DNA of 64,000 nucleotides from an uncultured Spartobacteria bacterium. Its GTDB lineage: Bacteria > Verrucomicrobiota > Verrucomicrobiia > Chthoniobacterales > Chthoniobacteraceae. A program made the translations under genes and the position numbers. The notes under the pieces were generated by a model. That model was not told the origin of the DNA and searched no databases. It saw only the letters and a program-made list of their open reading frames with translations. Below are positions 29,765 to 37,436 of the stretch, piece by piece; positions within the stretch are counted from its first letter, which is position 1, and each line of letters begins with the position of its first letter. Location of the stretch: assembly GCA_903882875.1 (NCBI GenBank), contig CAIRYQ010000120.1, positions 124,001 to 188,000 of the forward strand. The letters run 5' to 3'.

Positions 29765-29845
29765 CTCACAGTCCCCAAGTCCCCCGTCCCCTCTTCCCCC
29801 AGTCTCCTTGTCCTGCTTCCTCCTTACGGTAATGATTGCCCATGC
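29765..29845 (+). repeat. Octamer-type pyrimidine repeat with conserved tail, copy 1
   Basis: Plus-strand run of CAGTCCCC, AAGTCCCC, CGTCCCCT-type octamers followed by a tail CTTACGGTAATGATTGCCCA. The tail resembles those at 30.6 and 31.4 kb. It lies just past the 3' end of the broken vapC gene. Confidence 0.7.
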
Positions 29846-29865
29846 CCGCTCGCCCGGTCCGGCCC

Positions 29866-30240
29866 TCAGGCCTCAAACGGATTGACGAGTCGCAGCCCGC
29901 TGACGTGTTGGAAGTCGTCCACGTTCCGCGTCACCAGTTCCAGGCCATGAACGAGGGCCGTGGCGGCGATGATGGCGTCGGCCAGTCCCATCTTGCGCTC
30001 CTGCCGCAGCGCGATGGCACGCTCAATGACCACCGCATCCAGCGGATGCACCGTCAGGCGGCGAAAAAGGATGTCGAGCGCGCCATTCTCCTCCGGCTTC
30101 AGCCCCGTGAACCCATACTACCTCGATACCTCGATCCGTGTGACGCTGGCCACCGCGTTGTCCCCGGAGACCACCAGTGCCGCGATCGCCGGCGCGGTCT
30201 GGTTCGCCGCGTAAATCAGAATGTTGCTGTCCAGAAGCAT
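29866..30240 (-). pseudogene. VapC-type PIN toxin interrupted by an in-frame stop
   Basis: ATG at 30240 opens MLLDSNILIYAANQTAPAIA with the first PIN aspartate, and 40 codons later meets TAG (30118 to 30120). The same frame then continues YGFTGLKPEENGALDILFRR to GLADAIIAATALVHGLELVT and the final NPFEA, with the other PIN acidic residues. An 8-bp direct repeat (ACCTCGAT twice, 30120 to 30135) abuts the stop. Leaving out nine bases, codons S-R-stop, gives RIEVYGFTGL, which aligns without a gap to the usual VapC sequence. The toxin is therefore broken by a small duplication; the antitoxin upstream is intact. Confidence 0.8.
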
Positions 30241-30243
30241 CGC

Positions 30244-30504
30244 TCAATCCCGGCCCGGCAACGGACGGTCTTTGCGGATTTCCCGCTGCCACGCCACAGG
30301 GTCGGTGATTTCTTTGAACGTGCCCATCTCCCGCAATTTCTTGAGCGCGGCCAGTGCTGTCTCCCGCGTCGGTCGTTCGCATTCCTCGGGCGCGGCTTCG
30401 ATCGTGGCTGTGACTTTCAACTTGGAATTGCGCAACTCTGCCGGCAGCGGCAGGTGCAGCGTGCCATCGGCATCGGCTTCCAGGATCGCGGTGATCGTGC
30501 TCAT
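30244..30504 (-). CDS. Antitoxin paired with the broken VapC
   Basis: An 86-residue protein with a short beta start (MSTITAILEADADGTLHLPL, PAELRNSKLKVTATIEA) of the looped-hinge/AbrB-like kind, then a charged helix and tail (ALAALKKLREMGTFKEI, RKDRPLPGRD) that would wrap the toxin. It stops three bases before the vapC start codon, the normal antitoxin-toxin order. Intact, unlike the toxin. Confidence 0.75.
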   Translation of the reverse strand: MSTITAILEADADGTLHLPLPAELRNSKLKVTATIEAAPEECERPTRETALAALKKLREMGTFKEITDPVAWQREIRKDRPLPGRD

Positions 30505-30540
30505 GCAAAAACACTAGCCCGCCGCGTATCCTTCGTAAAG

Positions 30541-30655
30541 CCGCGACTCATCTCCCAATCTCCCCATCTCCCTGTCTCCAAGTCCCCCGCTCTCCTTGTC
30601 CAGTCCACTCCTTCCGGTAGTGATTGCACATCCCCGCACCTTCGCAGGCGGACGC
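30541..30655 (+). repeat. Octamer-type pyrimidine repeat with conserved tail, copy 2
   Basis: Octamers (TCTCCCAA, TCTCCCCA, TCTCCCTG, TCTCCAAG) run into a conserved tail of about 65 bases (30587 to 30651; for example GTCCAGTCCACTCCTTCC). The tail is almost the same as at 31361 to 31427. It lies between the vapC antitoxin and the next toxin-antitoxin pair. Confidence 0.8.
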
Positions 30656-30745
30656 CGGATCGCCGGGAACGAGGGGAACTGCGAAAATCAATCTCCACCC
30701 AGCGCCTATGTCCCTTGGCCCTTCCAGCCCCCGGGACAGGGCGGT

Positions 30746-31015
30746 TTATCGTTGGCGGAGCAAGGCGTCGTATTCGGAATGATGCCCGATCCACACCCAC
30801 ACGACCTTCTCCCCCTTGCGACGCGCGAGCGCACGGTATTGCCGTCCCACCCGCACCGACCACAAATCCTCGAAGCCTGCCAGTGGCTTGAAATGCAGCG
30901 AGACATGCCACGGATCCTTGCTCCACAGCGCATACCCCTTGTCCGCCAGGCGGCGGATTTCCTGCGGCAGTGCCGCATAGCCCTTCCAGAACCGCGCCGT
31001 GGCCTGCGACTTCAC
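30746..31015 (-). CDS. RelE/HigB-type toxin
   Basis: An 89-residue protein with the small RelE-like fold: FWKGYAALPQEIRRLADKGY helix pair, then strands WHVSLHFKPLAGFEDLWSVR, GRQYRALARRKGEKVVWVWI and GHHSEYDALL. The Arg-rich strand and final His/Tyr are typical for ribosome-dependent mRNA interferases of this group. It follows its antitoxin by two bases and is probably translated from the same mRNA. Confidence 0.85.
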   Translation of the reverse strand: MKSQATARFWKGYAALPQEIRRLADKGYALWSKDPWHVSLHFKPLAGFEDLWSVRVGRQYRALARRKGEKVVWVWIGHHSEYDALLRQR

Positions 31016-31017
31016 GG

Positions 31018-31233
31018 CTACATTCCCCGAGGCCCCTCGCTCAAAGTCCCGCTGCCGGCCGAATCATCCGCCTCCCGAACGAGGAAATCCAGCCGCCCCG
31101 CCTTCGCATCCGCCTCCATCTGCCGGTCCCATGCATCCTCAAACGCAATCTCCTGCAACCGGGCGAGGAACTCATCCTTTTCCTCCTCGGTGAAGTGCTT
31201 CACCGCATCAATGACTTCGGCGACAGTGCTCAT
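31018..31233 (-). CDS. Antitoxin paired with the RelE/HigB-type toxin
   Basis: A 71-residue acidic helical protein, MSTVAEVIDAVKHFTEEEKD at the start and a flexible Gly/Ser tail (SAGSGTLSEGPRGM). Its N terminus resembles that of the antitoxin at 22709 (MSTLAEIENAARQL). It is first in the pair and only two bases from the toxin start. Confidence 0.78.
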   Translation of the reverse strand: MSTVAEVIDAVKHFTEEEKDEFLARLQEIAFEDAWDRQMEADAKAGRLDFLVREADDSAGSGTLSEGPRGM

Positions 31234-31281
31234 GATGGGCGGGATTCTGCCTCACCCAAGCCGGTGGCGCAAGACGGATCT

Positions 31282-31432
31282 CCCCATCTCCTCTTCACCC
31301 CGTCCCCCAGTCCCCAAGTCTCCCCGTCTCTCCGTCTCCCAGTCTCCCCGTCCCCTCTTCCCCCGCTCTCCTTGTCCAGTCCACTCCTTCCGGTAGTGTT
31401 TGCACATGCCCGCACCTGCGCAGGCGGGGGGC
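31282..31432 (+). repeat. Octamer-type pyrimidine repeat with conserved tail, copy 3
   Basis: The longest copy: at least eight octamers such as GTCTCCCC, GTCTCTCC and GTCTCCCA, then the conserved tail 31361 to 31427, nearly identical to that at 30587 to 30651. It stands between an antitoxin gene and the CRISPR leader. Confidence 0.85.
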
Positions 31433-31601
31433 AGGATCGTCGAGAACGGGGAGAACTGCGGGCAATCAGCATGTCCCTCAGTTCCGCGCTCTCGCCGCCC
31501 TGTTGTTCGCAAAAATTTTCGCGCTGTCTGCCGAACGCTGCGCGTTCATCAGCCATCGCTCATGGCGCGAACGCGCCTATTCGCTTTACACTGCGCTCGT
31601 G
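31433..31601 (+). promoter_or_regulatory. Probable CRISPR leader
   Basis: The 169 bases before the first repeat contain an AT-rich patch (TTCGCAAAAATTTTCGC), a palindrome GGCGCG-AA-CGCGCC at 31564 to 31577 and a weak -10-like TACACT at 31587. Its position follows from the inferred rightward crRNA direction; no strong -35 box is visible. Confidence 0.45.
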
Positions 31602-32231
31602 GCTTTGCCTTGAATCCAATCCCCGGCACAGCAGAGTTATTAAATGGAAAGGGAGCGGGGAGTTTCCGCTTTGCCTTGAATCCAATCCCCGGCACAGCAG
31701 AGTAGAGCGGCCGCTCGGGAGTGAGAGCGAGGAGCTTTGCCTTGAATCCAATCCCCGGCACAGCAGAGTTTCGCTTACCCAGAAGACGGTGATATCCTTG
31801 CTTTGCCTTGAATCCAATCCCCGGCACAGCAGAGTGTGGCTTGCCGTCCTCTGCCGCGGCGCGCAGCTTTGCCTTGAATCCAATCCCCGGCACAGCAGAG
31901 TCGCGAACCGCTCGACGAATGGCACCGCGCCGCTTTGCCTTGAATCCAATCCCCGGCACAGCAGAGTTCGCCATGCGCTTGCGCGTGATGGACTTCAGCT
32001 TTGCCTTGAATCCAATCCCCGGCACAGCAGAGTGCCCGGTGAAAAGGTGATGGCGCACAATCAGCTTTGCCTTGAATCCAATCCCCGGCACAGCAGAGTA
32101 CGACCGCTCCCACGCAGCCGTCCGCGCCAGCTTTGCCTTGAATCCAATCCCCGGCACAGCAGAGTAAGGGCGGCGAATATGACGAAGTGGCGAGCGCTTT
32201 GCCTTGAATCCAATCCCCGGCACAGCAGAGT
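31602..32231 (+). CRISPR. Type II-C CRISPR array, 10 repeats, 9 spacers
   Basis: Ten identical 36-base repeats start every 66 bases (31602, 31668, 31734, 31800, 31866, 31932, 31998, 32064, 32130, 32196), separated by nine spacers of exactly 30 bases. Each repeat begins GCTTTGCCTTGAATCC and ends GCACAGCAGAGT. The tracrRNA anti-repeat at 36982 to 37003 pairs with the first two thirds of this plus-strand repeat, so crRNAs are read left to right, towards cas2. No repeat is degenerate, not even the last, so the old end of the array cannot be recognised by decay. No spacer was seen to match elsewhere in the window. Confidence 0.98.
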
Positions 32232-32244
32232 CGCTGGGAGCAGG

Positions 32245-32264
32245 GCGCTCAAATAGAGCGCTTT
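32245..32264 (+). terminator. Hairpin at the end of the CRISPR array
   Basis: Perfect 6-bp stem GCGCTC-AAATA-GAGCGC followed by TTT, 13 bases after the last repeat. It can end rightward array transcription, and also lies directly behind the leftward cas2 stop. Confidence 0.6.
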
Positions 32265-32598
32265 ACCAAAGCTGAATCTGCTCCGGCAGTTCCTCCGCCG
32301 CCGTTTCGGCGGCGGGGGAACCGTGGAGGACAATGCTCCTTTCCCACTGCGCACGCGTCACGAAGATCACCCGCACACTCCCTTCGGGCGGGAGATTCTT
32401 CTTCACCCGATCAATGTGCGTCTCCTGCCGTGCAAAGGTCACACAGGCCCGCACGTACACGCTGAATTGCAGCATCTGGTAGCCGTCGTCCTTCAGCCAT
32501 TCGCGGAAACCGCTCGCCGTCTTCCGCTGCTGCTTGGTCCCGACGGGCAGATCAAAGGCGACGATCAGCCAGCCCATTTTGAATTTCTCGGTGTCCAT
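32263..32598 (-). CDS. cas2: CRISPR-associated endonuclease Cas2
   Basis: A 111-residue Cas2 of the type II kind: first strand MGWLIVAFDLPVG with the metal-binding Asp, then helix WLKDDGYQMLQFSVYVRACV and the strand VRVIFVTRAQWERSIV. The dimer bridges two Cas1 dimers in spacer acquisition. The start overlaps the cas1 3' end by 34 bases; a second ATG at 32577 (MGWLI) would give 104 residues and is also plausible. Last gene of the cas9-cas1-cas2 operon and only 31 bases from the array. Confidence 0.95.
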   Translation of the reverse strand: MDTEKFKMGWLIVAFDLPVGTKQQRKTASGFREWLKDDGYQMLQFSVYVRACVTFARQETHIDRVKKNLPPEGSVRVIFVTRAQWERSIVLHGSPAAETAAEELPEQIQLW

Positions 32599-33503
32599 GG
32601 CCGGTAGAATTTTGTGTCGCCCCCGAGCACCGCTCGGCGGAAGCCGCGCACAACGCCCTCGATGCACCCACGCACATCCAGCGTGAGATCGAGATACTCG
32701 ACGCGTTCGAGCGGGAAACCCGTCACCCACTTGCGAAACTCCGGCGTCACTTCCAATGGCTTCTCCGGCGAGGACGATGCGCCGTTGCCTCCCTGCTGCC
32801 GCACCCATTGCACCACCCGCCAGTCCACGCACCGTCGGAACGGTTCCATCAGATCATACGCCAGCGGCGTGGAGCGTTCGCGCGGCGCGTGCGAGATGCC
32901 CCAAGTTGGGTCCAGCCCCACGCCGAAAAGTTTTTGGAGGATCGTGGAGAGCAGCACCGCATAGCCATAGTTCAGCAGATTGTTCAGTCCGCCCGACGCG
33001 CGGTCGCGCGTGAACTCCGGGTCGCCCTGGCTCCGCCCGAAGATCTGCCAGAACATTTTCGCGCACACCGCCTCCTTGTGCGGCTTGCGTCCCCACGCAT
33101 TTGCGCGGAGCGCAGGCAGCGCGCGGTCATCCGGCGCGAGATGCTCGGCGAGTGCGTGCTGGTTCCGGCATTTCGCATCCACCGTCTGCTGCCACATTCG
33201 TGCGATGGTCTTCTCCTCCAGCTTCAAGAGCGCCCGCGTGAGCAGCGTGTCGGTGGAGCGATTCGCCGGCAGCACGAGGCTCACCGGCTTGAAGTCCTCG
33301 CAGATGATCAGCGCCACGCCGTGCTTCGCCGCTTCGAGGAATAGGTTGCTGTGGATGCTCGCCGAGAAACTGGTGATGATGATGGAAGCCACGTCCTCCA
33401 GCGGCAGCTTCCTCTCCCCGTCCACCGTCTTGCAAGTCAGTTGCCCATCGCGGCACGAGAGCGAACACTGCGGCGAGTCAATGCTGACGATGTGGAAGGA
33501 CAT
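32565..33503 (-). CDS. cas1: CRISPR-associated endonuclease Cas1
   Basis: A 312-residue Cas1, the spacer integrase. The N-terminal beta domain reads MSFHIVSIDSPQCSLSCRDG; the catalytic helical domain has the Glu in AVCAKMFWQIFG's approach (KPHKEAVCAK), the His in GISHAPRERSTPLAYDLME and the acidic residue in YDLMEPFR. It lies 19 bases after cas9 and overlaps cas2. No csn2 or cas4 gene is present, which places the locus in subtype II-C. Confidence 0.96.
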   Translation of the reverse strand: MSFHIVSIDSPQCSLSCRDGQLTCKTVDGERKLPLEDVASIIITSFSASIHSNLFLEAAKHGVALIICEDFKPVSLVLPANRSTDTLLTRALLKLEEKTIARMWQQTVDAKCRNQHALAEHLAPDDRALPALRANAWGRKPHKEAVCAKMFWQIFGRSQGDPEFTRDRASGGLNNLLNYGYAVLLSTILQKLFGVGLDPTWGISHAPRERSTPLAYDLMEPFRRCVDWRVVQWVRQQGGNGASSSPEKPLEVTPEFRKWVTGFPLERVEYLDLTLDVRGCIEGVVRGFRRAVLGGDTKFYRPWTPRNSKWAG

Positions 33504-33522
33504 GCCTCATTCCTCCATCCGG

Positions 33523-36500
33523 TCATTCCTTCGAGTCTTGCTTTGCCTTTTCAACCTGGGTTGACGGGATGCCGCAGAGTCGTGGGGACAGCAGCATCAT
33601 TCCATCCTTCACAAGTGTCCTTACGCGAACATCGCGAATTCGTTGTCTCTCTCCAGCCTTCTCTGCCGACGCCAAATCAGGAACGTGGAGCGTGACGAGC
33701 GTACCCTTCGTTTTATCGTCCTTGCATTCAACGACCATCCAGACTCCTTCGTAGTTCCCGCGCGGGACTGAAAGTAGACTTCCTTTTCGTATGACTTGGG
33801 GACGCTTCCCTCCGTTCGATGCTTTGAGAGCGGCAAGCTGCGGCCATATTTTCAACGGTCGCACGACAACGCCATCCCCACCGGCCAAGGCGATTCCAAA
33901 ATTATCACCGAGAACCTTCACCGCTTTGATCGCACGTAATTTTCCTGTGGTGCCGACAGTCGGCTCCAACCCAATCAGTTTTGATTTCAGCGGGGAGTCG
34001 TAAAACCACCACCAAGTCGGTGTCTCACGAAGAAGCTTCTTCGGCTTCTCGGCTCCCTTGTCCCTCCGCTTGCGGGCGACAATCAGTAATGTCTCGTCAT
34101 CCTTCAATGGAATTGGTATTCCCTGCTTCGTAAGCCAGCGAGAAATCCGCAGCGCATTGGGATGAATGTCCGTGGGATCAAAAACCCGCCACACGGTCTC
34201 CTTGCACCGGAGGCCGGAGAGATCCGACGGCAGGTGCTGCACCACGCGGCGTTCCTTCAGCCTCTCGCAGATTTGTATCTTCAACTGCGGTGCGATGTCG
34301 GCCAGCCGCATTTCCCCGTCCTGCGTGATCTCGATCATGTTGCGGAAGATTTCCCTCGCGCGCTTCTGCTCATCGGCGTTCAGACGTCGCTTCACCAGCA
34401 GTTCCCATGCGCCACCATCGCGCGGAAGGAAGAGTGAGGTGAAGGCGAGCACGCACGCATCGAGCGCATGGTGCAGATGGGTGATGCCGCGGATTTCCGT
34501 CTTGGTCTTCACCTTGCCTTCGGGGTCGAGCACCTGTGCATTGGCGGTCGAGAGGCAGCCGATGAGATTCCACGACTTGCGCACCGCGCCGGTCACACTG
34601 CCGGGCAGCGAAGTGATCACAGGCTGCTCCTCCGCACCAAGGTAATGCCGCTGCAATGCCTGCGCGCCGAGGCGGACGATCTGCGAAGTCTTCGTGAGAT
34701 CGCCAGGAGTGAATTCCTTCTCCACGTAATCGCGCAAGAGCAGCAGGCGCTTGCGGTTCTTCTTCCGTCGCTGGTCGTCGTCATGCCCTTTGAATGTTTC
34801 CAGCGCCTCCACATCCTTAGTGAACCGTGTCAGCGTCTTGATCGTGAGTTGAGGAAGCCCTGGCACGGGCTTGCCCTGCTCTTCCTCCACAAAGCGAACC
34901 GCAGTACGCTTTCCCTTCCACTTGTTGATCTCTGCAAAAGTGATCACAAGCGAATCGAGGCTGTCGCTGGCGCGCTCGCTTCTCGGGATGACGTGATCCT
35001 TGTCCACCGCCCGATGCAGCAACTGAATGGCATCATACGGATGCCCCGTGTAGGGGCACGTCCAGTTCAGATCCTCGGCGATGCGCCCCTTGCGGATGAG
35101 GCCGGGACCGACGTGGACACCCTTCCCCTCGTAGGCGGCTTCAAGTTTTTTCGCCACGCCCTTGAAGTGCGCTAGCTGCTGCCCGGTGATCTTCGCCTGC
35201 TCCTGCGCAGTCTTGCCGGACATCTCCTTCACATCGCGATTCACCTCGATGGTAATGCGGGCGATGAGCGCGCGATCTCCCTTCGCATATTCCTTGATCA
35301 AGTCCCCGTGCAGCCGTTCGAGCAGTTTCAGCCGGTGCCGCACGAGGTGATTGTTCGTCTGCTCGTCGAGGGCGCGCTGAAGCTGCGCGTTGCGGATGGC
35401 TTCGCTGCGGAAGAGCGGGCCGTCCTCCTCCATCGGGTGCCCGTCGTTTGCAAAGACAAACTTCACCACTGCGTTCATCACGTCACGCGTGTGCGGGGCG
35501 CGGCCATTCGGCGGCTGCACATGGAGCGGGGTTTTCAGCAATGCCTCGCGTGTGAGCGGCTCGTCCTTCTTCCTCTTCTTGGTGTTCTGCCCGTCGAGAA
35601 TGGAAACCACTTGTGGCTCGATCTCAGGGCACTCCGAGAGCAGTTCGCCGACGGTGATTTGCTTTCCACGCCGCAGTTGCCCCATGAGCCGCTTTTTCCA
35701 GCGCTCGGAGAGCGCTGGAAAAAGCGAGGACGCAAGCGCATTCCCGTGGACGTAGCGCCGCACCGGATCGAGCACGAGTGCGCGGTCGGCATCGGGATGG
35801 GAAAGAAGCTGTTCGAGATTGTCCTTCGCTCCTCCGGTGAGTGCCCGCACCGCCTTCTTGAAATCGCCCGGTGTGAGGGAGCCTTCCTTCTCCATCTCCG
35901 CATTCACCGCAGCGCGTTCCGCCACGGACAACCGGCGCGTCTTGCGCGCATCGCCCGTCGCCACCTGCACGTTGGCAAGCTGCATCGCCCAGCGGAAGCG
36001 GTGGAATTCCACGCAATCAATACCCGGCACCTTCGCCTGTTTCTCCGCTTCATGTTTCGCCTCCGCCTCATCTTTTTCATCCGCAAGCGCCTGCTGGTAC
36101 ACGCGCTCGAAGGTGATCGGGCAGCGCGCAATGATGCGGTTGTCAAAACGCGGAACAAGCTGGCCGAAGAGCAGCCCGCCGGGACTCAGCGAACCATCGG
36201 CGAGCCGCTGGCCGTAGCGCGAGGGCAGACGGTAGTCCGGCCCGGAGAGCGCGGTGTGATCACGCATCACCGCCTGAATGACGAGGTCGTCCAGCTTCGG
36301 CAACACACCATCGAGATGCGCGCGCAGGATGCGCTCCACCTCCGTCTCCACTCCCTCACGGGGAAACGCCGCACCGAGATTGCGCACGCGGATCATTGAG
36401 GATTTCAGTTCACCGAGCGGATCGATCTTCAGCACGTCGCAGAAAACCTCCGCCATCGTGCCGTCACGCCCGTGCTTCTTTTTGAAATCGGCGAGCAGTT

Positions 36501-36966
36501 CATTCGCGCGCTGTTCCTTCTCCGTATCCTCCGCGTTCGCGGCATCGTGACGGCTCCAGCCCTTGTTCCCATCGTAGCCGCGATTGTGCGCATACCAGCG
36601 GAGCACGTCCCAAAGCTCGCTCCATGTCAGTTTCTTTCCACCGCGCAGAACGCGCGCGGCGAGCAGCCACGGCCACGCGCAGCCCGGCTCGTCGAGTTGC
36701 TCCTGCGTGAGCACTCCGAGATGCGCGAGCAACCGTTTCAGCCGCGCGATGCGCAACCGCGTGGCGCGGATGTGCCGTCGTTGCCTGCGAAAACCGCGCC
36801 GCTCCGAGGCGAGGCAATCATCAGTAGGAAAAATCACCGAGCCGCAGCCGAGCAGCGACGGCGATTGTCCAGCAGGAGCTTTCAGCACGGCCCAGCCGAT
36901 GGAACTGTGGCCGACATCAAATGCGAGTTGCAGATCAGCGGCAGATTTTTTGTTTGCTGTTGTCAT
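33523..36966 (-). CDS. cas9: CRISPR-associated endonuclease Cas9, type II-C
   Basis: A 1147-residue Cas9 with every catalytic residue present. RuvC-I: Asp17 in LAFDVGHSSIGWAV. Arginine-rich bridge helix at about 55 to 83 (RRGFRRQRRHIRATRLR). RuvC-II: Glu574 in ITIEVNRD. HNH: TCPYTGHPYDAI, then His658 in VDKDHVIPRS and Asn681 in EINKWKGKRT. RuvC-III: His833 and Asp836 in HLHHALDACVLA. About 300 further residues form the wedge and PAM-reading part. Stretches such as WDVLRWYAHNRGYD and LLFGQLVPRFDNRI follow the Akkermansia-type II-C Cas9 closely; this one is slightly longer. No Shine-Dalgarno sequence precedes the ATG; the minus-strand leader is pyrimidine-rich and antisense to the tracrRNA. The PAM cannot be predicted by eye. 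Confidence 0.97.
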   Translation of the reverse strand: MTTANKKSAADLQLAFDVGHSSIGWAVLKAPAGQSPSLLGCGSVIFPTDDCLASERRGFRRQRRHIRATRLRIARLKRLLAHLGVLTQEQLDEPGCAWPWLLAARVLRGGKKLTWSELWDVLRWYAHNRGYDGNKGWSRHDAANAEDTEKEQRANELLADFKKKHGRDGTMAEVFCDVLKIDPLGELKSSMIRVRNLGAAFPREGVETEVERILRAHLDGVLPKLDDLVIQAVMRDHTALSGPDYRLPSRYGQRLADGSLSPGGLLFGQLVPRFDNRIIARCPITFERVYQQALADEKDEAEAKHEAEKQAKVPGIDCVEFHRFRWAMQLANVQVATGDARKTRRLSVAERAAVNAEMEKEGSLTPGDFKKAVRALTGGAKDNLEQLLSHPDADRALVLDPVRRYVHGNALASSLFPALSERWKKRLMGQLRRGKQITVGELLSECPEIEPQVVSILDGQNTKKRKKDEPLTREALLKTPLHVQPPNGRAPHTRDVMNAVVKFVFANDGHPMEEDGPLFRSEAIRNAQLQRALDEQTNNHLVRHRLKLLERLHGDLIKEYAKGDRALIARITIEVNRDVKEMSGKTAQEQAKITGQQLAHFKGVAKKLEAAYEGKGVHVGPGLIRKGRIAEDLNWTCPYTGHPYDAIQLLHRAVDKDHVIPRSERASDSLDSLVITFAEINKWKGKRTAVRFVEEEQGKPVPGLPQLTIKTLTRFTKDVEALETFKGHDDDQRRKKNRKRLLLLRDYVEKEFTPGDLTKTSQIVRLGAQALQRHYLGAEEQPVITSLPGSVTGAVRKSWNLIGCLSTANAQVLDPEGKVKTKTEIRGITHLHHALDACVLAFTSLFLPRDGGAWELLVKRRLNADEQKRAREIFRNMIEITQDGEMRLADIAPQLKIQICERLKERRVVQHLPSDLSGLRCKETVWRVFDPTDIHPNALRISRWLTKQGIPIPLKDDETLLIVARKRRDKGAEKPKKLLRETPTWWWFYDSPLKSKLIGLEPTVGTTGKLRAIKAVKVLGDNFGIALAGGDGVVVRPLKIWPQLAALKASNGGKRPQVIRKGSLLSVPRGNYEGVWMVVECKDDKTKGTLVTLHVPDLASAEKAGERQRIRDVRVRTLVKDGMMLLSPRLCGIPSTQVEKAKQDSKE

Positions 36967-36979
36967 AGGAGGTGGTAGT

Positions 36980-37129
36980 GAGGGGATGGATTCAAGACAA
37001 AGTTAGATAGCGCAGACCGCTTCCCTGTCCGCTAGGCGGACACACCGGTTCAAAAGCGTTCTCTCTCAAACGGGCGGCGTCGCAAGACTCCGCCCGTTTG
37101 CTTTCCACGGAAAGCATCACGGAATTTTT
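36980..37129 (+). ncRNA. tracrRNA, divergent from cas9
   Basis: On the plus strand, GGGGAT then GGATTCAAGACAAAG (36982 to 37002) is the anti-repeat: it differs from the reverse complement of the CRISPR repeat by one deletion and one substitution over 21 bases. It is followed by TTAGATAGC, a 7-bp hairpin TGTCCGC-TAG-GCGGACA (37026 to 37042), a strong hairpin AAACGGGCGG with CCGCCCGTTT and an inner GTC-GCAA-GAC tetraloop (37068 to 37099), a third hairpin GCTTTC-CACG-GAAAGC (37100 to 37115) and TTTTT at 37125. The 5' end is not known exactly; its promoter must lie inside the cas9 start. Confidence 0.9.
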
Positions 37130-37292
37130 ATGAGGACGCGGAACCGAACCCGGCAGCACTGCTCTCCGGGCGGCACCGTACCTTCTGCCGCAGGTCGTAT
37201 TCATGGGAGGAATCCGGCTGCGTCATGACAGGATAGCGACACGAGGGCAAGCGCTGTCTTGCGCGCGAGATGCCACGGATAAGGATCACGCG

Positions 37293-37427
37293 ATTCCCGT
37301 TGATGCGCCCCGCCATTCCCGCCATTGCTCGGGCAAGTGTTCCATCATTTCGTCGCCCTGCTCGCATCGCTGATTCTGTTCACCACCGGCGCGGCCCTTG
37401 CGGAAGAATCGGGGGAGCCGGGGCATT
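37293..37427 (+). repeat. Left copy of a 135-bp direct repeat flanking a toxin cassette
   Basis: Aligns without gaps to 38763 to 38897, offset 1470 bases, at roughly 80 percent identity by eye. The shared block begins ATTCCCGTTG and covers the upstream region, GTG start and signal peptide of the thermonuclease gene. Confidence 0.85.
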
Positions 37428-37429
37428 GA
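37337..37429 (+). pseudogene. Truncated copy of the thermonuclease signal peptide
   Basis: GTG TTC CAT CAT opens MFHHFVALLASLILFTTGAA then LAEESGEPGH and a stop, 30 residues. The intact nuclease at 38807 starts MFHHFTGLLAALVLFTTGAA then LADDTAEPRH. The two are clear paralogues and this one has lost everything past the signal peptide. Confidence 0.85.
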
Positions 37430-37436
37430 GGCAAGA

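Noticed and set aside
31602-32231. Leftward crRNA transcription
   Set aside because: The anti-repeat that leads into hairpins and a terminator pairs with the plus-strand repeat; no comparable structure exists for the other direction.
31549-32256. Long open frames through the CRISPR array on both strands, with repeated GLDSRQS or ESNPRHSRV peptides
   Set aside because: They are translations of 36-base repeats with 30-base spacers, a period divisible by three. The spacers are unrelated and no start is supported.
36971-37005. AGGAGG followed by ATG GAT TCA on the plus strand at 36985, a six-codon frame
   Set aside because: It stops after MDSRQS and coincides with the tracrRNA anti-repeat; better explained as non-coding RNA.
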